The notes under the pieces: model-generated
What the model was told of the DNA's origin: nothing
The model's database searches: none
Seen by the model: the letters and a program-made list of their open reading frames with translations, nothing else
Shown here: in pieces, positions 1-8,145 of the stretch
Layout of the letters: the number at the start of each line of letters is the position of its first letter
How positions within the stretch are numbered: the first letter of the stretch is position 1
Program-made: the position numbers and the translations under genes
From: an uncultured Acidimicrobiaceae bacterium
GTDB lineage: Bacteria; Actinomycetota; Acidimicrobiia; Acidimicrobiales; Microtrichaceae
NCBI GenBank assembly: GCA_937868025.1
Contig: CALMLJ010000483.1
Coordinates: forward strand, 1-20,227
Direction of reading: 5' to 3'
Length of the DNA: 20,227 bases

Positions 1-1429
1 GCGGCATCGCCTTGGCCACCTTGTCGCCGACGGCGTAGGGGTAGCCGAGCACCCGAGCGGCGTCGCGCACCGCGGCCCGGGCCTTGATCTGGGAGAACGT
101 CACGATCTGGGCAACGTGGTCGCGCCCGTACATCTCGGCCGCATAGCGGATCATCTCGTCACGGAACCGTGTGTCGAAGTCCATGTCGATGTCGGGCATG
201 GAGATGCGTGACGGGTTGAGGAATCGTTCGAACAGCAGGTCGTACTTGATCGGATCGAGGTCGGTGATCCACAGCGTGTACGCCACGGCACATCCGGCGG
301 CGCTGCCACGGCCGGGGCCCACCCGGATGCCGTTGTCGCGGGCGTGCTTGATGAGATCCCAGACGATCAGGAAGTAGGAGCTGAATCCCATGTCGGCGAT
401 GACGCGCAGCTCGAAGGCCAAGCGCTCGACGACCTCGTCGGGCAGCGGATCGCCCCAGCGCAGCCGCGCCCCCTCGAAGGTCAGGTGTCGCAGGTAGGCC
501 GAGTCGTCCTCGAACCCTTCGGGCAACGGAAAGTTGGGCAGGAGCGCATCGCCGAACGCGATCTCGACGTTGGCCCGCTCGGCGATCCACAAGGAGTTGT
601 CGCAGGCGACCTCGACCTCGCGGAACAGGTAGCGCATCTCCTCGGCGGTCTTGAGGTAGTGCTCGTCGCCGTGGAACTTGAAGCGATCGGTGTCGCTCAC
701 GAGCGAGCCGGTCTGCACACACAGCAGCGCGTCGTGCGCGAGCGCGTCCTCGCGGTGCACGTAGTGGCTGTCGTTGGTGGCGAGCAGCGGTGCCTTGAGC
801 TTCTTGGCGATACGCAGCAGATCGGGGTTGGTGTCGATCTGGGCCTGGATGCCGTGATCCTGGATCTCGACGAAGAGGTTGTCGCGCCCGAAGATGTCCT
901 GCAGGCGCGCCGCCTTGTCGAGCGCGGCGTCGAACCCCTCGTTCATGAGCGACTGCAGCACGTGGCCACCGAGGCAGCCGGTCGTGGCGATCACCCCCTC
1001 GGCGTGCTCGGCGAGCAGGTCCCAGTCGAGCCGGGGCTTGTAGTAGTAGCCCTCCATGAAGGCCCGACTGGAGAGCTGGATGAGGTTCTTGTAGCCGGCG
1101 TTGTTCTCGGCGAGGAGGGTGAGGTGGTAGTAGAGCTTCTTGCCGCCCTCGACCTCGCCACCGGAGTCATCCTGCTTGCCCCGCCGGGGTGGGCGCTCGA
1201 GGCGGGAGTCGTGCGCCATGTAGGCCTCGAACCCGATGATGGGCTTGACGTCGACCTTGCGGCACGCCTTGTAGAAGTCCAAGACGCCGTACATGTTGCC
1301 GTGGTCGGTGATGCCGATCGCCGGCTGACCGTCGGTGGCGGCAGCGTTGACGACCTCGCCGACGCGGGCGGCGCCGTCGAGCATCGAGAACTCGGTGTGT
1401 TGGTGGAGGTGGACGAAGGAGTCACCCAC
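1..1429 (-). CDS. dnaE: DNA polymerase III alpha subunit, 5' part (cut by window edge)
   Basis: Catalytic subunit of the replicative polymerase. About 476 residues are visible; the C-terminal half lies beyond base 1. The N-terminal PHP domain is clear: HLHQHTEFSMLDGAARVGE with His7, His9 and His11, then ITDHGNMYG with Asp42-His43, both typical PHP metal ligands. The start of the polymerase core follows, with VGPGRGSAAG and then PDIDMDFD, whose Asp413 and Asp415 correspond to two of the three catalytic aspartates; the third would lie outside the window. The GTG start at 1429 is chosen because GGAG (1437-1440) sits 7 bases upstream and because DnaE proteins usually begin a few residues before FVHLH. 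It lies 45 bases after pafE on the same strand. The PHP domain points to the DnaE1 type rather than PolC, but DnaE2 cannot be fully excluded from half a protein. Confidence 0.97.
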   Translation of the reverse strand, partial: MGDSFVHLHQHTEFSMLDGAARVGEVVNAAATDGQPAIGITDHGNMYGVLDFYKACRKVDVKPIIGFEAYMAHDSRLERPPRRGKQDDSGGEVEGGKKLYYHLTLLAENNAGYKNLIQLSSRAFMEGYYYKPRLDWDLLAEHAEGVIATTGCLGGHVLQSLMNEGFDAALDKAARLQDIFGRDNLFVEIQDHGIQAQIDTNPDLLRIAKKLKAPLLATNDSHYVHREDALAHDALLCVQTGSLVSDTDRFKFHGDEHYLKTAEEMRYLFREVEVACDNSLWIAERANVEIAFGDALLPNFPLPEGFEDDSAYLRHLTFEGARLRWGDPLPDEVVERLAFELRVIADMGFSSYFLIVWDLIKHARDNGIRVGPGRGSAAGCAVAYTLWITDLDPIKYDLLFERFLNPSRISMPDIDMDFDTRFRDEMIRYAAEMYGRDHVAQIVTFSQIKARAAVRDAARVLGYPYAVGDKVAKAMP

Positions 1430-1474
1430 GACACGGCTCCATCGGCTCGGGCTCCCCAGCGGTACGGCGCACGA

Positions 1475-2026
1475 TCAGATGTAGCCGGGCCCGCCGGGGG
1501 TCGGCAGGTCGGGACCACCGGGACCGGGACCACCCGGACCACCCATCGGACCGCCGGGACCGAGCTGGCCCCGCATCGTCTCGAGCTGGTTGCGGGCGGC
1601 CATCTGCTGGGCCATCAACGTGGCCTGGATGCCGTGGAACAGACCCTCGAGCCAGCCGACGAGCTGGGCCTTGGCGATGCGGAGCTGCGCCTCGCTCGGG
1701 ATCGTGTCGTCGTCGAAGTCGAGCGTGAGCCGCTCGAGCTCGGCATCGAGGTCGGGCGAGAGCGCCGACCGGAGTTCGGTGAGCGAGTTCTCGTAGATGT
1801 CGCGGAGCGAATCGCGGGCTGCCTCGTCGAGGGTGGTGTTGCGCACCTCTTCGAGCAACTGCTTGACCATGCCACCAATGCGGATGATCTTGGCCGGCTC
1901 GACCTCGGGCGCCTCCTGATCGGTGGACTCGGCCTGCTCGGGCGACACCAGGTCGGGACTCACGACCTCCGGTTCGGTCGTGCCTCCGGAGGGGGATTCG
2001 GGCGCTGCTTGCGAAGGATCCGACAT
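1475..2026 (-). CDS. pafE: Bacterial proteasome activator PafE/Bpa
   Basis: ATP-independent ring-shaped activator of the actinobacterial 20S proteasome (DUF2587 family), which opens the gate for unfolded, non-pupylated substrates. The 183-residue protein has a disordered acidic N-terminus (1-42) and a helical core (about 43-148). The core closely follows the mycobacterial protein: PAKIIRIGGMVKQLLEEVR, IPSEAQLRIAKAQLVGWLEG and LFHGIQATLMAQQMAARNQL. A Gly/Pro-rich tail ends in GPGYI, in the place of the GQYL end of mycobacterial PafE, which docks in the proteasome alpha-ring pockets (HbYX-like motif). The family assignment rests on recalled sequence similarity and is strong. The start has no good Shine-Dalgarno site but lies 8 bases after TAGAGT (2035-2040), which suits a leaderless mRNA. 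The gene implies that the genome also encodes proteasome subunits; none is in this window. Confidence 0.93.
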   Translation of the reverse strand: MSDPSQAAPESPSGGTTEPEVVSPDLVSPEQAESTDQEAPEVEPAKIIRIGGMVKQLLEEVRNTTLDEAARDSLRDIYENSLTELRSALSPDLDAELERLTLDFDDDTIPSEAQLRIAKAQLVGWLEGLFHGIQATLMAQQMAARNQLETMRGQLGPGGPMGGPGGPGPGGPDLPTPGGPGYI

Positions 2027-2034
2027 GGGGACCG

Positions 2035-2040
2035 ACTCTA
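2035..2040 (-). promoter_or_regulatory. Candidate -10 element of pafE (leaderless)
   Basis: Read on the minus strand this is TAGAGT, a TANNNT hexamer 8 bases before the ATG of pafE. Transcription would start at or very near the start codon, in keeping with the absence of a Shine-Dalgarno site. No convincing -35 element is seen. Confidence 0.4.
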
Positions 2041-2092
2041 CATCGGACCCCTGACACCGAGATCCGGACCGCGGAATCGCCGGCCCGATCCG

Positions 2093-3202
2093 CTACTTGC
2101 GGGCGACGAGCAGCGGCACGAGCATCTCGGGCCCCGTGAGTGACCCGTGACGACCCACCAACTCGTAGGGGCCAGTGTCGGTCGGCTCCTCGAACGCGAC
2201 CGGCTCGAACGGCACGATGGCGACGTCGCCCAGGCGGCTGGCGGCGGCCGGCGTGACGATCGGCCCGAACCAACCGTCGTCGATGCACTGCTGGCGCGAC
2301 ACCACCCAGGCCAGGTCGCTGTGGTGCTCCTGCGTTGCGCCCAACAGCTCGTTGGCGGCGCCGGGCAGGGCGTGCAGCCACCGGAACCGGGCCTCGCCGG
2401 ACTGGAAGTCGACAGCGCTCATGACCTCGGGATGTGGTCGCACGGTGGTCGGCACCTCGATGTGGCCGTGGTCGGCGGTGATGACCAGGGCCGAACGCGG
2501 CGGCAGCACCTCGACGAGGTACTTGATCATCCACTCGACGGCGACGAGCTCGGCCTCGTAGTGCTCACCGAGTCCGTACTCGTGGGCCACCTTGTCGATG
2601 CCGTCGTAGTACACGTAGATGAACGGCTCACCGGCGCGGGCCAACCGGGCGACCTCGATCACCATCGTCGACGGCATGCGGTAGCCGACGAGCCGAGCGT
2701 TGTGCAGGTGGGCGGCCGTGAACCCCGAGTGCTCGAACTCGGCGCGCACCACGATCGGCGGGCGCTGGGAACCGAAGGGATCGTTGGCGTTGATCGAGCG
2801 CGGCGGGATCGACTGCCGGGCGTCGCCGCGGTAGGTCGTCCAGCGCAACACGTTGAGCACGTCGCGGTCGACCGCCATGCGGTAGCCCATGACCCCGTGT
2901 TGGCCGGGAGGCAGGCCCGTCGTGATCGACGTGAGCGCCGTCGCAGTGGTGGACGGCGCGACCGTCGTGATCGACCGCCCGTCCATGGCGGCGAGGGTCG
3001 GCACGAGGTGCTGGCGGGCCCGGAACTGCTCCCAGCCCAGGCCGTCGAGCACCAGTACCACGGTCTGATCGGCGCCGACCGCGCTCGCCTGCATCCAGTC
3101 CGGGGCGTCGTCGGGGTCGCCGACGAGGGCAGGGATGATGCCGCTGGTGCAGGCTCCCCCGTATTCGGGAAGCACCGGCTCGGGAACGGGGTGGCTGCTC
3201 AC
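2093..3202 (-). CDS. Type I phosphodiesterase / nucleotide pyrophosphatase family protein
   Basis: Member of the alkaline phosphatase superfamily (PF01663-like); the true substrate is unknown. The 369-residue product shows the full metal site in order: VLVLDGLGW (Asp53), APSTTATALTSITTG with the Thr nucleophile at about 85-86, YYDGIDKVAHEYG (Asp and His), ITADHGHIEV (Asp-His), and a final RHGSLTGPEMLVPLL His. No signal peptide is evident, so it is probably cytosolic. The frame stays open upstream to 3325, but that would run into the divergent regulator gene. GTG at 3202 is preferred because TACCGT (3211-3216) lies 8 bases before it. GTG further in, at VLPEYGG, is an alternative. It shares a 74-base divergent region with the Rrf2 gene, and pafE follows 66 bases downstream. 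Confidence 0.85.
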   Translation of the reverse strand: MSSHPVPEPVLPEYGGACTSGIIPALVGDPDDAPDWMQASAVGADQTVVLVLDGLGWEQFRARQHLVPTLAAMDGRSITTVAPSTTATALTSITTGLPPGQHGVMGYRMAVDRDVLNVLRWTTYRGDARQSIPPRSINANDPFGSQRPPIVVRAEFEHSGFTAAHLHNARLVGYRMPSTMVIEVARLARAGEPFIYVYYDGIDKVAHEYGLGEHYEAELVAVEWMIKYLVEVLPPRSALVITADHGHIEVPTTVRPHPEVMSAVDFQSGEARFRWLHALPGAANELLGATQEHHSDLAWVVSRQQCIDDGWFGPIVTPAAASRLGDVAIVPFEPVAFEEPTDTGPYELVGRHGSLTGPEMLVPLLVARK

Positions 3203-3210
3203 TGGATGCC

Positions 3211-3216
3211 ACGGTA
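3211..3216 (-). promoter_or_regulatory. Candidate -10 element of the phosphodiesterase gene
   Basis: Minus-strand TACCGT, 8 bases before the GTG at 3202. It fits TANNNT and supports that start as a leaderless one. CCACGG (3209-3214) overlaps it and is mirrored by CCGTGG (3241-3246), a weak inverted repeat across the divergent region that could be an operator; this is speculative. Confidence 0.35.
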
Positions 3217-3264
3217 GTGCGCCCGCGATGTATTGGTGTGCCGTGGTCCGGTCGCCGGTCGGCC

Positions 3265-3270
3265 TACGAT
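3265..3270 (+). promoter_or_regulatory. Candidate -10 element of the Rrf2 gene (leaderless)
   Basis: TACGAT lies 6 bases before the GTG at 3277. With no Shine-Dalgarno site at the right distance, a leaderless transcript is the simplest reading. A direct repeat, CCGGTCG twice in a row (about 3249-3262), lies just upstream, where a -35 element or operator would be. Confidence 0.45.
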
Positions 3271-3276
3271 GCGGGG

Positions 3277-3714
3277 GTGAAGGTTTCGACACGGGGTGAC
3301 TACGCGAGCAGAGCACTGCTCTCACTCGCGCTCCACGAGAACGACGGTCCCACGTCGGTCCGTGACATCGCCGAGCGAACCGGCCTCCCCCAGCCGTACC
3401 TCGAACAGATCCTGCTGGCGCTCAAGGGCGCCGGTCTCGTGCGGTCAAAGCGTGGCGTCGGTGGCGGCTACGTGCTGGCGCGACCCCCCGCCGAGATCAC
3501 CCTCGCCGAAGTCGTCAGCGCAGTCGACGGTCCGATCCAGGCGGGCGACTTCGGCAAGCCGCACACCAACGGAGCGTGCGACCACGAGGGTCAGTGTGTC
3601 CTCCTCGCCATCTGGGGCGATGTCGGCGACCAGATGCAGCGCGCCCTCGGCGCCTACACACTCGCCGAGCTCTCGGGCATCACCACGGGCGACCGCCCGT
3701 GGCCCGGCTCCTGA
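3277..3714 (+). CDS. Rrf2 family transcriptional regulator
   Basis: DNA-binding repressor or activator of the Rrf2 family (IscR, NsrR, CymR and RsrR relatives), many of which sense iron-sulfur status, nitric oxide or redox. The 145-residue protein begins VKVSTRGDYASRALLSLA. It has the winged helix with SVRDIAERTGLPQPYLEQIL as the recognition region and RSKRGVGGGYVLARPP as the wing. The usual sensor loop is CDHEGQC (Cys101 and Cys107, spacing CX5C) followed by VLLAIW; the third cysteine of IscR-type proteins is replaced by Trp113. There are only two cysteines in the protein. The first GTG of the conserved part (3277) is chosen because of the family N-terminus and the TACGAT hexamer just before it. 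It is the only plus-strand gene here, divergent from the phosphodiesterase gene and convergent with rluD; autoregulation is likely by analogy. Confidence 0.92.
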   Translation: MKVSTRGDYASRALLSLALHENDGPTSVRDIAERTGLPQPYLEQILLALKGAGLVRSKRGVGGGYVLARPPAEITLAEVVSAVDGPIQAGDFGKPHTNGACDHEGQCVLLAIWGDVGDQMQRALGAYTLAELSGITTGDRPWPGS

Positions 3715-3746
3715 CCGACCTCAGGCGCGCTCCAGCCGCCATTTCA

Positions 3747-3781
3747 CGACGCGGAACCCGGATGATGCGGGTTCCACGTCG
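3747..3781. terminator. Two-sided hairpin between convergent genes
   Basis: Stem 3747-3760 pairs with 3768-3781 over 14 positions with one C/A mismatch, around a 7-base loop; the inner GGAACCCG/CGGGTTCC arms are perfect. It lies 33 bases after the Rrf2 stop and 59 bases after the rluD stop, so it could end both transcripts. No U-run follows on either strand, as is common for actinobacterial terminators. Confidence 0.65.
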
Positions 3782-3839
3782 GAACTTGCCGAGACGTGGC
3801 CGGGGTGGGTCGCCGGGCTGAGCGGTCGGCGGTGACGGG

Positions 3840-4766
3840 CTAACGGTCGGCGGTCGACATCGTCGCGAGGAGGGCGGCGAGATCGGGGGCGAGCTCACTG
3901 TGGAACTCGACGAGCCGGCCCGTGCCCGGGTGCAGGAACCGCAGGCGACGAGCGTGCAGGAACGGGCGGTCGAGATCGAGGAGCGGACGCTGCCCCCCGT
4001 AGGTGTCGTCACCGGCGACGGGATGGTTGATGCTGCGCAGGTGCACGCGGATCTGGTGGGTGCGGCCGGTCTCGAGTCGCAGCTGCACGTGGGTCATGGG
4101 CTGGGGATCGTCGAACAGCTCGAGCACCTCGTAATGGGTGCGGGCCGGGCGGCCCTCGGCGCTCACCGTCATGAGGAGCGGGTTGCGGCGCGACCGGCCG
4201 ATGGGGGCGTCGATCGTGCCCGTTGCCGTGCCCATCGCTCCCCACACCAGCGACTCGTACTCGCGCTCCACCGAGTGGTCCGACAGCTGGTCGACGAGCT
4301 CGTGGTAGGCGTCCTCGGTGCGAGCCACGACCATCAGACCCGACGTGCCCTTGTCGAGCCGGTGCACGATGCCGGGCCGGTGCGCCTCGCCGACGCCGGA
4401 GACGTCGGGGAAGCGGGCCAGGAGACCGTTGACGAGGGTGGTGCCCTTGTGCCCGGCCCCGGGGTGCACGATGAGGCCGGCGGGCTTGTCGATGACGATC
4501 ACGTCGTCGTCCTCGTGGAGCACGGTGAACTCGACCGACGGGTCGGGTTCGGGCAGGGGCTCCTCGATGTGGGGATCACCGACGAGCTCGACGACCTGGT
4601 CGGTGCGAACACGGGTGGACGGCTTGGTGACGACCTTGCCGGAGATGCTGACGGTGCCGTCGGCGACGGCGGTGGCCGCCTCGGCGCGCGTGCACCCGCT
4701 GAGCATGGCGACCACGCGGTCGATCCGTTCACCGTCGAGCGCGGTGGGGATGGTCTCGGAGATCAC
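3840..4766 (-). CDS. rluD: RluA/RluD family 23S rRNA pseudouridine synthase
   Basis: Isomerises uridines in large-subunit rRNA to pseudouridine. The 308-residue protein has an N-terminal S4 RNA-binding domain (about 12-62: ERIDRVVAMLSGCTRAEAATAV, then GTVSISGKVV). The synthase domain follows with DVIVIDKPAGLIVHPGAGH, HRLDKGTSGLMVVA (catalytic Asp138), and RLETGRTHQIRVHL near the C-terminus. The GTG start at 4766 overlaps the lspA stop as GTGA, so translation is coupled to lspA. The lspA-rluD pair is conserved in actinobacteria. The exact target uridines are not certain; the family name is used, as is common for this neighbour of lspA. Confidence 0.93.
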   Translation of the reverse strand: MISETIPTALDGERIDRVVAMLSGCTRAEAATAVADGTVSISGKVVTKPSTRVRTDQVVELVGDPHIEEPLPEPDPSVEFTVLHEDDDVIVIDKPAGLIVHPGAGHKGTTLVNGLLARFPDVSGVGEAHRPGIVHRLDKGTSGLMVVARTEDAYHELVDQLSDHSVEREYESLVWGAMGTATGTIDAPIGRSRRNPLLMTVSAEGRPARTHYEVLELFDDPQPMTHVQLRLETGRTHQIRVHLRSINHPVAGDDTYGGQRPLLDLDRPFLHARRLRFLHPGTGRLVEFHSELAPDLAALLATMSTADR

Positions 4767-5377
4767 GAGGTTGCTGTCGCAGTGCTGCCGGGCTCGTCGC
4801 CGGCGGCCACCCGGTCACGGGTGGCGTCGTCGCCCACCGCGGTGCGGCCGCCGCCGGGCGCGGTGCCATCGGGCACCTCGCCGGGTTCGGGGAGTCGCCA
4901 CAACACGATGGACAACAGGATGCCGCCGACGACCACCGCCGAGTCGGCGATGTTGAAGGTGGCCCAGAAGCTGCTGTAGAGGAAGTCGACCACGGCCCCG
5001 CCCATGAACCCGCGGTGCTGCGTGCTGGCCGCCGCGGCCCGAAAGGCACGATCGATGACGTTGCCGGTGGCGCCACCGGCGATCGCGCCCATGAGGAGCC
5101 GCGCATGGAGCGGCATCTTGCGGGCGACGACGAAGAGCACCACCACGATCGTGACGGCGACCGCGGAGATGATCGCACCGGAGCCCCAGCCCACGCTGAA
5201 GGCCATCCCCTCGTTGTGGGCCAGGCAGAGGCCGATGGTCTCGGGCCGCGATGCCGGGTCCTGGCAGCTCCCCAGGCCGGTGGCGAAGTGCTTGGTGATC
5301 TGGTCGGCGGCGATGACCGCCAGGGCCACGCCGACCATGGGCGCGTAGAGCTTGCGGTAGTCCGGGGGTTCGCTCAT
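4763..5377 (-). CDS. lspA: Lipoprotein signal peptidase (signal peptidase II)
   Basis: Inner-membrane aspartyl protease that removes the signal peptide of diacylglyceryl-modified prolipoproteins. Four membrane segments can be seen. Family motifs in order are DQITK (25-29), HNEGMAFS (54-61), GNVIDR (105-110), VVDFLY with catalytic Asp131, and FNIADS with catalytic Asp145. At 204 residues it is longer than the usual 150-170, owing to a hydrophilic C-terminal tail of about 40 residues rich in Gly, Asp and Thr. The ATG at 5377 lies 6 bases after TAGCCT, so it may have its own leaderless promoter in addition to readthrough from the traR-like gene, whose stop is 31 bases upstream. rluD follows with a 4-base overlap. 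Confidence 0.96.
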   Translation of the reverse strand: MSEPPDYRKLYAPMVGVALAVIAADQITKHFATGLGSCQDPASRPETIGLCLAHNEGMAFSVGWGSGAIISAVAVTIVVVLFVVARKMPLHARLLMGAIAGGATGNVIDRAFRAAAASTQHRGFMGGAVVDFLYSSFWATFNIADSAVVVGGILLSIVLWRLPEPGEVPDGTAPGGGRTAVGDDATRDRVAAGDEPGSTATATS

Positions 5378-5383
5378 CGGTGC

Positions 5384-5408
5384 AGGCTACCGCCTCGGCC
5401 GGACTCGG

Positions 5409-5412
<4 letters not shown>
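5384..5412 (-). promoter_or_regulatory. Candidate lspA promoter
   Basis: On the minus strand, CTGACC (5407-5412) is followed after 17 bases by TAGCCT (5384-5389), then 6 bases to the ATG of lspA. The spacing is ideal for a sigma-70-like promoter giving a leaderless mRNA. The -35 overlaps the stop codon of the upstream gene. Confidence 0.45.
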
Positions 5413-6356
<944 letters not shown>

Positions 6357-6564
6357 GTTCCCCCTCGCCCGACGGTGCAGCGCTGGCGCCGGGCTGTTCG
6401 TCACCGGGCCGGCCAGGGACCGCCACCGGTGTGGTTGAGGCGCTCAGTGTCGACGCAAGCTCGATGTCGAGATTGAACCGGCGCAGCCTAGACGCAGGGC
6501 CGTGTGCAGGGCGAGGACCTTGTGCCACCGCCCGGATCGGGGACGAACGACGTCGGGACGCGCA

Positions 6565-6606
6565 ACGACCCCGGTCCGGGCCAACGAGGGCACGAACCGG
6601 GGTCGT
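6565..6606 (-). terminator. Strong hairpin after divIVA
   Basis: Perfect 11-base arms 6565-6575 and 6596-6606 (ACGACCCCGGT and its complement) enclose 20 bases with a small inner GCC/GGC stem. It begins 25 bases past the divIVA stop. No U-run follows. The whole divIVA to traR-like gap (6357-6631, 275 bases) otherwise holds a 12-base palindrome, CTCGATGTCGAG (6460-6471), and a possible -10 hexamer TAGGCT on the minus strand (6485-6490); no gene is seen in it. Confidence 0.7.
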
Positions 6607-6631
6607 CGACGGCGAACGGACGCTCCGTAGG

Positions 6632-8071
6632 TCAGCGACGGCGACCGAACCGGCGGGTCTGGTGCTCGTCGTCACCCTCGAAGAACGCCGTCATGGCGTC
6701 GTCGTGGGATTCGTCGGGCTGGTTGACCGCCTGGTCGAGGTCGCGGGTGTAGCGGTCGCCACCGATGACGGGCAGCCCCTCGGAGGGGAACTCGGTGAAG
6801 GCGTGCGAGGCGGTCGTGGCCGTCGCAGCGGTGGCCTCTCGCTCGAAGACCTCACCCTCGGGAGCGAACGCCGCCGACGGGTCGGGGAACGAGGCCACCT
6901 CGCCCCAGCTGCCCGGGCCCCACGGATCCCCGACGGGCGCCTCGTCGGCACGGTCGTCGAGGCGGTCGTCGGACCACGGAAGGTCGGCGCCGCCGGCCAG
7001 TTCCGTGTCCTCGGAGTACGGCACGGCCAGATCGTTCGGGTCGAGGAGCGTGGCCTCGCCGAAGTGTGAGCCGCTCGAGCCGTTGCGGAACGCCGGGTCG
7101 TCGTCGGAGAACGCCACCTCGGCGAAGCCGGCGTCGGAGAAGGCGGGCTCGGAGAATGCGGTATCGGCAAAGGCCGGCTCGGAGCCGACCGGCTCGGCGA
7201 ACGGAGAGTCGGTGAACGCCGGTTCGCCGATCGGCTCGGCGTAGGACGGCTCGGCATCGAAGGACCGAGCGTCGGGGGCCACGTCGGCGACAGGAGCGAA
7301 CACGGCCGGCTCGTAGGGGGCTGCGTCGAACGGGGTGTCGTCGTAGGACGACACATCGGCAGGGACAACGTCGGGTTCGGGCGCCGGCTCGGCGACCGGG
7401 CGGGCGATGCCGGCCAGGTCGATGCCGGGGAGCGGCGAGCGCAGCGCCGTCTCGGGATCGTCGAGCACCGCACCGATCGCGCCGTGGACGCCGGTGAGCG
7501 CCGAGCGGTACTCCTCGAGACGACCCTCGATCGCGACCAGCTGGGAGGCCATGCCGACCTTGCGGTTCTCGAGTTCGCCGATCTCGGCGAGGATCTGGTC
7601 GCGACGGGCCCCGTACTCACGGTTGGCCTCGGCCGTTGCCTTCTGGGTCATCTGGTCGGCGTTGACGCGCGCCTCGCCGACGATGCGGTCGGCCTCGGTG
7701 CGGGCCTCGCGAGCCTGCTGCTCGGCGGCGGTGCGAGCATCGGCCACGAGCTTCTGGGCTTCCTGCCGGGCGTCGGCAATGGCGGCGTCGGCGGTGCGCT
7801 TCGCCATCATCAGCGTGCGCGTCGACTGCATCGCCTCTTCTTCGTCCGACATCGCTGCCGCTGCCGCCGCCGGGGCCCGACCGGCCTCGGGTGCGTTGCG
7901 CAGCTCGGCCTCGGCGCGCTCGGCGCGGGCGATGGCGTCACGTGACGTCTTGGTCAGCTCGGCCAGGGTGGCCCCGACCCGCTCGAGGAAGTCGTCGACC
8001 TGATCGGGGTCATAGCCTCGGAACTTCTCCGCGAAGTCGATTTGCTCGATGAGCTGAGGTGTCACGTCCAT
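6632..8071 (-). CDS. divIVA: DivIVA/Wag31-like polar growth protein
   Basis: Coiled-coil scaffold that marks curved membrane at poles and septa and recruits wall synthesis in actinobacteria. Of 479 residues, 1-40 form the DivIVA lipid-binding N-terminus (FRGYDPDQVDDFLERVGATLAEL). Residues about 75-195 are a long Ala/Glu/Arg coiled coil, and 200-479 are an acidic, Pro/Ala-rich, probably disordered tail with Phe every five residues at 286-321, ending in a basic RRFGRRR. ATG at 8071 is chosen because the family begins at this point and TAGCAT lies 7 bases before it; an ATG three codons upstream overlaps that hexamer. The frame is open upstream to 8194, which is not needed. A terminator before it and a hairpin after it suggest a single-gene transcript. 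Confidence 0.94.
   Translation of the reverse strand: MDVTPQLIEQIDFAEKFRGYDPDQVDDFLERVGATLAELTKTSRDAIARAERAEAELRNAPEAGRAPAAAAAAMSDEEEAMQSTRTLMMAKRTADAAIADARQEAQKLVADARTAAEQQAREARTEADRIVGEARVNADQMTQKATAEANREYGARRDQILAEIGELENRKVGMASQLVAIEGRLEEYRSALTGVHGAIGAVLDDPETALRSPLPGIDLAGIARPVAEPAPEPDVVPADVSSYDDTPFDAAPYEPAVFAPVADVAPDARSFDAEPSYAEPIGEPAFTDSPFAEPVGSEPAFADTAFSEPAFSDAGFAEVAFSDDDPAFRNGSSGSHFGEATLLDPNDLAVPYSEDTELAGGADLPWSDDRLDDRADEAPVGDPWGPGSWGEVASFPDPSAAFAPEGEVFEREATAATATTASHAFTEFPSEGLPVIGGDRYTRDLDQAVNQPDESHDDAMTAFFEGDDEHQTRRFGRRR
7097..7216 (-). repeat. 15-base coding repeats in the divIVA tail
   Basis: About eight units of 15 bases encode five-residue steps such as FADTA, FSEPA, FSDAG and FAEVA, with Phe at residues 286, 291, 301, 306, 311, 316 and 321. 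The spacing is strict in the middle and frays at both ends. It does not follow the A(D/N)LXX rule of pentapeptide-repeat proteins. Confidence 0.7.
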
Positions 8072-8078
8072 GACGTGC

Positions 8079-8084
8079 ATGCTA
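8079..8084 (-). promoter_or_regulatory. Candidate -10 element of divIVA (leaderless)
   Basis: Minus-strand TAGCAT, 7 bases before the ATG at 8071. A TTGAAA (8095-8100) lies upstream but only 10 bases away, too close to be its -35. The absence of a Shine-Dalgarno site supports a leaderless start here. Confidence 0.45.
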
Positions 8085-8120
8085 GCGACGAGTTTTTCAA
8101 ACGCGGCGGAACCAGCTACC

Positions 8121-8145
8121 AAAACTTCTGCCCGAGGGCAAGAAG
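8121..8145 (-). terminator. Intrinsic terminator after sepF
   Basis: On the minus strand CTTCT and GCC pair with GGC and AGAAG (one bulged T) around a CTCG tetraloop, followed at once by TTTT. This is the only hairpin in the window with a U-run. It lies 64 bases past the sepF stop and just before the divIVA promoter-like hexamer, separating the dcw transcript from divIVA. Confidence 0.65.

Noticed and set aside
344..2143. 599-residue plus-strand open frame
   Set aside because: It is antisense to dnaE and pafE, both well identified on the minus strand. Long antisense frames are expected at this GC content, and the translation has no recognisable domain.
3203..3325. Longer N-terminus for the phosphodiesterase, up to 3325
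   Set aside because: It would overlap the Rrf2 gene and its promoter, and the added residues show no family likeness.
6357..6631. Possible small gene or small RNA in the 275-base gap before the DksA-like gene
   Set aside because: Apart from the terminator, a 12-base palindrome and a weak -10 hexamer, nothing supports a gene; frames there continue neighbours or lack a start signal.
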